Below are positions 59,210 through 64,000 of a stretch of 64,000 nucleotides of DNA, one piece after another (position 1 is the first letter of the stretch; each line of letters opens with the position of its first letter). The translations under genes and the position numbers were made by a program. A model generated the notes under the pieces. It made no database searches. It was not told where the DNA came from and saw nothing but the letters and a program-made list of their open reading frames with translations. This stretch comes from Sorghum bicolor (taxonomy: Eukaryota > Streptophyta > Magnoliopsida > Poales > Poaceae), in NCBI RefSeq assembly GCF_000003195.3, contig NC_012870.2, forward strand, positions 4,766,501 through 4,830,500. Direction: 5' to 3'.

Positions 59210-60887
59210 GTTAGGATCGAGTGGGGTGGCAAGTTGAGAGGCTAACTCCTTTGGGAAATTGTTTGTGAAAAGCTAACACACTTGCACATTCGGCGCTTTT
59301 AAGAAAATTAAGTGCATATTTTCTATTGCGTCGGTGGGAAATTTGAAGAAGTCGCAGGAGTGTTTCTCGTGGACGCTGGTGTTGGCAGCACCGGACGCTG
59401 GTCCAGAGCGTCCGGTGTGGTGTCTTTGACTCAGTGTGCAGAGCGCACCGGACGCTGGCACCGGACGCTGGGCGGTTACTGTTCGAGCGTCCGGTGATGC
59501 GTGACGACAGCGAGTGCACGCGAGGAGTTTCTGACCGGCGAGCACCAGACGCTCAGGGTGCGTCCGATGGTTTACGTCCGGTGACCGTGCGAGTTTGCAG
59601 AGGTGGACTCGTTGAGCGTCCGGTGGTGCTGTGCAGGCGCGCGTGCGCAGTAGCCGTTGGCGGCAACGGTCGAGTTCAAACGGCTAGTGACACGTGGCTG
59701 ACGCCTGAGCACCGGACGCTTGGGGTTGAGCGTCCGGTGGCTCCTTATGAGCGTCCCGTGCCCTCGTGTTTTGCCCAGTGAAGGGGCAACGGCTAGTTTA
59801 GCCCTTGGGGCTATAAGTAGAAGTGGTGGCCGGCCTTGACCGGTGCTGAGCACCCTTGGGACTTAGTGTCCATGCTTGGGGAGTGCTAGGAAAGCCTCTA
59901 ACTCACTTGTGCTTGCAAGAGTCAATAGCGAGTGAGTGATTCTAGTGCGTTGCATTGAGAGATTGCATCTAGTGGCACTAGGTGTTCGTGTTGCAAGCCA
60001 GTGGTGCTTGTTACTTTTGGAGGTTGCCACCTCCTAGACGACTTGGTGGCTTGTGACTCCGTCGAAGCACGCAAGGAGATTGTGCGGTGCTCCGGAGAAT
60101 AGATTGTGAGGGGTATGGTGCTCACCCCGCGGGGATCGCGAAGAGCAACTCTATTGGATCGTGCGTGTCATTGAGCTACCTCATTTGTGGGTAGGTTCTT
60201 GCGGTGTCCTAGTGGGGACGAGGTTCGTGTAACACCTCTTAGCCGCCGAACCACCAAGTGTTGGTCGACACAACGGGGACGTAGCTTGGTGGCAACCAAG
60301 TGAACATCGGGAGAAAATCATCGTGTCAACTTTGTTCTTCCCGTTGGTTTGCAAGTCCCTAACACAAGCTTGTTTTTTACATTCATATATTTGTGCTTGT
60401 GTAGTTGCTCTTGTAATTAGTTAGCTTGTGTAGCTTGCTAGTTACCTTCTTGCTTGTGTAGCTAGAAGTAGTTCCCTTGCGTGACTAATTTGGTTTGTGT
60501 AACCTTGTTAGTCACATTGCTTAGTTTGTGTAGCTAAGCAATTTGCGCTCTCTAATTTGGCATTAGTTGCCTTATTATTGAGCATTGCTAGTGAGCTTAG
60601 GAGCTTTGTGCTTTTTGCTTACTAGTTGTGTAGGAGCTTCCCAGTTTGCAAAGTACTAGTTGCATAGGTTTGTGTGACCTTGCTTCTAGATTTGGTTAGG
60701 TGAACTCTTGCTAAGGTAGCACCTTACTTGCTTGTTTAGGATCTTTTCAAGGTGTTAGAGAACTTAGATAGAGGGGTATAGTCTTGGCTAGACCGATAGT
60801 TTTAATTCCGCATTTGTTTCGGTTAGCCGGCGCGATAAATTTAGAAAGGACTATTCACCCCTCTCTAGTCCGCCATCTCGACCCTTC
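59210..60887 (+). mobile_element. Probable solo LTR, about 1.68 kb
   Basis: The left end TGTTAGGATCGAG and the right end CTCGACCCTTCA are related as imperfect inverted termini with TG...CA. The left third is full of GCGTCCGGTG and CACCGGACGC motifs in both orientations (59385-59760), a TATA-like CTATAAGTAG lies at 59811-59820, and the right part ends in the ATTCACCCCTCTCTAGTCC phrase usual just before the end of such grass LTRs. No primer-binding site follows and no internal coding region exists, so it would be a solo LTR. A 5-bp target duplication was not found (ATAGG on the left, CGGTG on the right), so the exact ends are uncertain. Confidence 0.65.
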
Positions 60888-60910
60888 ACGGTGTCGTTGT
60901 CGCCGTCGAC

Positions 60911-61066
60911 TAGTGGTGAAGCTAGAGCAAATAAAAAGGTGGTGCATTTCTTTTATAAAAACATAAACTCTGGCTATAATCATGATGAAAAATTGATTTA
61001 CTTAATGATGTTTAATTTTTTTTGGGTGTACGTGCACACACTGCCTTGTATGTGGCTTCGCCACTG
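60911..61066. mobile_element. Small hAT MITE, 156 bp, with 8-bp target duplication
   Basis: The left end TAGTGGTGAAGC and the right end GCTTCGCCACTG are hAT-type inverted repeats with two mismatches. CCGTCGAC is duplicated exactly at 60903-60910 and 61067-61074. Non-coding interior. Removing the element rejoins a GTCGCCGTCGACTCCGGCG host sequence. Confidence 0.85.
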
Positions 61067-61074
61067 CCGTCGAC

Positions 61075-63286
61075 TCCGGCGACGATGGATGTCCGTACGT
61101 GCGACGCTGGAGGAGACTAAGGTCACGACGTCGTCGGCGAGGTGGAGGCTCGGTGCTACAGCTGCTCGCCGAGGTGGTGCCGTGGCCGGTGCGCACGCCG
61201 CGGCTGCTGCCGCACGGTGAACGGCGAGGCGAGGGCGAAGAGCAGCAGGTGGAGGAGAGGTCGCGGCCGTGGACGTGGTGCTGCGTGCGCGCCCAACACG
61301 GCAGTCGTGTGGCTCCATGGCGGCAGCGGCGTGGTCGCACCGTCGCGGCCATGGCGGCCTTGGGGGCTGGGAAGGTAGGCAGAGGGGATGCTGTGGCGGC
61401 TGGCGTGCGGAGTAGGTGAGGCGAGGCTGGTCGAGGGTCTTTATAGCCAGGCGACTAGGGCTCGGCGCAGGGAGAGGCGTCCTTGCAGGTGGCCGTGATC
61501 GTCTGAGTGCGTGCTCGCGGACACGCGGCCTCCATCCGCGGCTCATGTAGGTGAGCGAGCCGAGAAGGTTCGAGAAGCACTCGGCCGCGTTAGTCCGAGG
61601 CGTGGTCAAGATGAGTCCGCACTGGCGTAGGCAGCAACGATGGGAAATGGAGCTGCGCCGTCGGAAGGGAAGAGGGAGCGCGTACGGTCGGAGGAAAAAG
61701 GAAACGACGCTGGCCGCTGGATGGAAAAGAGACGGAGATTCGGCGTCATCCCGTGCGTGTGCTTTGCTCGTGAGAGGGTAGGGCTGGCTGCCCCTTGTGC
61801 TTAGCTGGGCTGGTTCAGTCCTCAGTCGGCTGCATGGGCCAAGACCGAAAGGAGTGGCCTAGGAACAGCAGTGGATACATGTTGAGTGCAGTGCCGTGCA
61901 TGGTTGCTTGGCTAAATACGTGGTTCACGTACAAACAAAGACACAGGAGCATGCAGCTTGGTGCCACGTACTGCCACACCACGTGCATGCACAGGAATTA
62001 GGAGATGGAAATTAGGAAAGAGGGGGCCTGGTGATTAGAGATTAAATAGGGAATTAGGAGAAAACTACCTCCAAGCACAAAAAAAAGAACCAAACATTCA
62101 TGCATCTAACTAAACATGGTGCATAAAAATATTTGTAAATCCAGTTCGAAGAAGATGGGAGAGAGTTGGGGTTTGTGTTTTAGGAAATAATAAATCATAA
62201 GTAATGCTGCATGTTAAATTCGAGTGCGGCTCGAATTCAACCAAGGTTTTAATTTTTCTCCGAAAACATTTTATTTGAAAACGTCGTTTGTCATGTAGGT
62301 GATCAATCCAGGTGACAACGGTTTGTTGTAAAAAGTTTTTAAGATCGGATTTTGAATTTGGGCAGGAAGGAGAAGCATTTGACTTAAGTTCGACCTAACA
62401 ATTCACATGCAACACACATTCAAACAAAATTTTTAACAAGTCGGGATTTTTCTATTACACAAATTCTCGGAATGTTACATTGAAACTCTTCTGCATTGTT
62501 TCCAAAATATAGATGTGTTGAAAACAAACTCATGAAACCCTACAGAGGATGGTCTTATCGGAGTCATTGTAGAATCATGGGCAGTGACCAAGGAGAAAAT
62601 AATTCGACCAATGAAGAGAGTTGTATGCAAATAGTTAAATTAATTAGACCAGTGAGAGGAGCCGCATGTGCTTAAAAAAGATAAAAATAATTATTCCTAG
62701 TTTAGATAACTCTGATTTTTAAAGAATTTTTTCGGGTAAACTACGATAAATAGATGGAGAGAGAGTACGTGCCAAGCACGCTTTCGGATAAAGAAGTTCA
62801 AAAGGAGGATGGTTGTAACATCAGTCTTCCCAATACTAGAAATTATATATAGTTGTTATATTTATCAATTTTGATAGACACTTCATATAAAAATCATAGT
62901 TCATGGATAATTTCTACAAATCAATATTTTATCAAATCGCATATATTCTACCTCCATTCTCTCTGTCAATCATATTCCTCTGCGTCTTGGTTCTCGTGTA
63001 AACATGATTTTGTCTTGGTTCTCGTGTAGACATGATTTTTAACTTAGACCTAGTTTGTATGATTCTTATCTCTTTTCAATAACTACTTTGTTACATCAGC
63101 AAAAACACTATATGACAATATAATTAATGTTCATATAAACTATGATGGTTTCTGTATTAAAAGTGTACTTAGTGCATCATCATTCATCAATGAACAATTG
63201 ACAGCCATGGACATTAACTTCTCAGCATACAAACTCTTAGTCTTAAATGAAATAGAGTGAATTCCATTGAGAAATTTTAAGATTTT
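61075..63286. other. GC-rich then AT-rich DNA without a supportable gene
   Basis: 61075-61780 is GC-rich with overlapping frames on both strands (Arg/Ala/Pro-rich, no domain); the minus-strand frame around 61000-61600 also runs through the hAT MITE, so it is not a clean gene. 61800-63286 is AT-rich with no coding content recognised. Confidence 0.45.
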
Positions 63287-63427
63287 CTTAACCTGGAGAA
63301 AGGCTTTGCGAGTAAGCAGTTCGGTAAAAATACATCCAGCGGCCCAAATATCCACCCCCAGGCCCCAGATCCATACTGCTTCGAGCCAAATAATAATTCT
63401 GGTGCCCGGTAAGAACGTGCAAAGACC
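63287..63427 (-). pseudogene. CDKD-type (CDK-activating kinase) gene fragment, frameshifted
   Basis: On the minus strand one exon reads [20 protein letters not shown], then, after a frameshift, [21 protein letters not shown], followed by GTTAAG. This is the part of a cyclin-dependent kinase after the T-loop, and [19 protein letters not shown] is the wording of plant CDKD (CAK, rice R2-like) kinases. Compared with the expected GS-AVD junction, about seven extra bases (GGGCCTG) shift the frame. One substitution (Ser for the usual Trp in ARWYRAPE) hits a conserved position. The remaining kinase exons are not seen. A second, shorter copy is at 63882-63932. Confidence 0.75.
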
Positions 63428-63429
63428 TA

Positions 63430-63667
63430 CTTCATCCGTCCTATAAATAATTATATTTTTTACCTTTATGATTAATATTTGACTGTTCGTTTTATTTCAA
63501 AAAATTTTAATAAATATTATTTATTTTTTCATAACTTATTTTATAGTTAGATATATTTTTATAATGATGTATTTATTTTATTATTTGCAAAAAAACTTAA
63601 ATAAAATGAATGGTCAAATATAAATCATATTAGTCAAAAAATATATTTATTTGTGGAACGGAGAGAG
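63430..63667. mobile_element. Stowaway-like MITE with an empty-site copy in the window
   Basis: The ends CTTCATCCGTCC and GGAACGGAGAGAG are diverged Stowaway inverted repeats, flanked by TA at 63428-63429 and 63668-63669. The same flanks occur joined, without the element, at about 63920-63940 (GCAAAGACCTACGCGTAAAA), which fixes both boundaries. It sits at the 3' splice site in front of the CDKD exon. Confidence 0.92.
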
Positions 63668-63881
63668 TACGCGTAAAAACAGTTAAAAGTCAGGTGCCTG
63701 CCATCACCAGGGTAAAATAAGAGGGCATTTGGTTAAAGGTGCCGAAACTTTAACAGGTACTACAATATATTTATAACTAAAGTATTTAGTGTTTAATTAT
63801 AGACTAATTAGATTTAAAAAAGATTGTCTTATAAACTATTTTCAGCTCTATTTTTTGTTTGGCAAATACTTCGTACATACT

Positions 63882-63967
63882 CCCAGATCCATACTGTTTC
63901 TGGTGCCCGGTACGAAGGTGCAAAGACCTACGCGTAAAAACAGTTAAAAGTCACGTGCCTGCCACCA
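63882..63967 (-). pseudogene. Second, deleted copy of the CDKD exon start
   Basis: The segment repeats CCCAGATCCATACTG, TCTGGTGCCCGGTA and GTGCAAAGACCTACGCG from 63362-63425 and 63668-63710, but lacks about 16 bases of exon (the LLFGSK part) and the MITE. On the minus strand the acceptor TTTTTACGCGTAG is intact, then VFAPSYRAPE follows before the deletion changes the frame. Local duplication of a dying kinase gene; more of it may lie right of the window. Confidence 0.7.
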
Positions 63968-64000
63968 CCAGAGTATGTCCAAACATGGATAGATGTTCAA

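Noticed and set aside
61002..61609. Arg/Pro/Ala-rich gene on the minus strand around 61.0-61.6 kb
   Set aside because: The frame runs through a hAT MITE with a clean target duplication, and frames on the opposite strand are equally open; typical of GC-rich non-coding DNA.
63140..63286. Continuation of the kinase reading frame after FLQ
   Set aside because: After the exon the frame passes a GTTAAG donor into AT-rich sequence without kinase motifs, so it is intron read-through.

Overview
The window is nuclear DNA from a grass, most likely an Andropogoneae species (Sorghum, Saccharum or Miscanthus type). The genes have GC-rich first exons, GT-AG introns and long AT-rich introns. One of them carries DUF1618, a family expanded in grasses. 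The spaces between genes are filled with grass-type Stowaway and Tourist-like MITEs, hAT, CACTA and Helitron ends, an LTR and a tRNA-derived SINE. The species is an inference; nothing in the sequence names it.

Region 1 (1-39 kb) is the genic half, and every well-supported gene there is on the minus strand. From right to left: a DUF1618 protein (39.2-37.8 kb), an ATL-type RING-H2 ubiquitin ligase (26.6-26.0 kb), a secreted ML-domain lipid-binding protein in four exons (23.5-20.7 kb), the nuclear-basket nucleoporin NUP1/NUP136 in nine exons (18.7-10.7 kb) and a calcium-dependent protein kinase in seven exons (8.75-5.6 kb). I rebuilt the three multi-exon genes exon by exon, and all splice phases close. 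To the left of the kinase lies a 3.5 kb CACTA element with a perfect 3-bp target duplication, carrying a 4-coumarate-CoA-ligase-like exon. The genes have unrelated housekeeping, signalling or defence roles; I see no shared pathway.

Region 2 (39-57 kb) is accessory and strongly rearranged. It holds a very acidic orphan protein, a 19-bp minisatellite of about 37 units, a LINE fragment, a hAT element with an 8-bp target duplication, and a 2.0 kb nearly perfect tandem duplication that runs into a transposon-related gene (plant-mobile-domain/DUF1985-like). Further right, a 1.84 kb copied segment lies between two 114-bp direct repeats.

Region 3 (57-64 kb) consists of broken pieces: a triplicated SMC2-hinge-like fragment, the 3' part of a GRF zinc-finger gene, a probable solo LTR, a small hAT element and a frameshifted CDKD kinase fragment. 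A second copy of that kinase fragment preserves the empty site of a Stowaway MITE.

No rRNA gene, functional tRNA gene or CRISPR array was seen. Multi-exon CDS entries are given as whole spans, with exon limits in the evidence.
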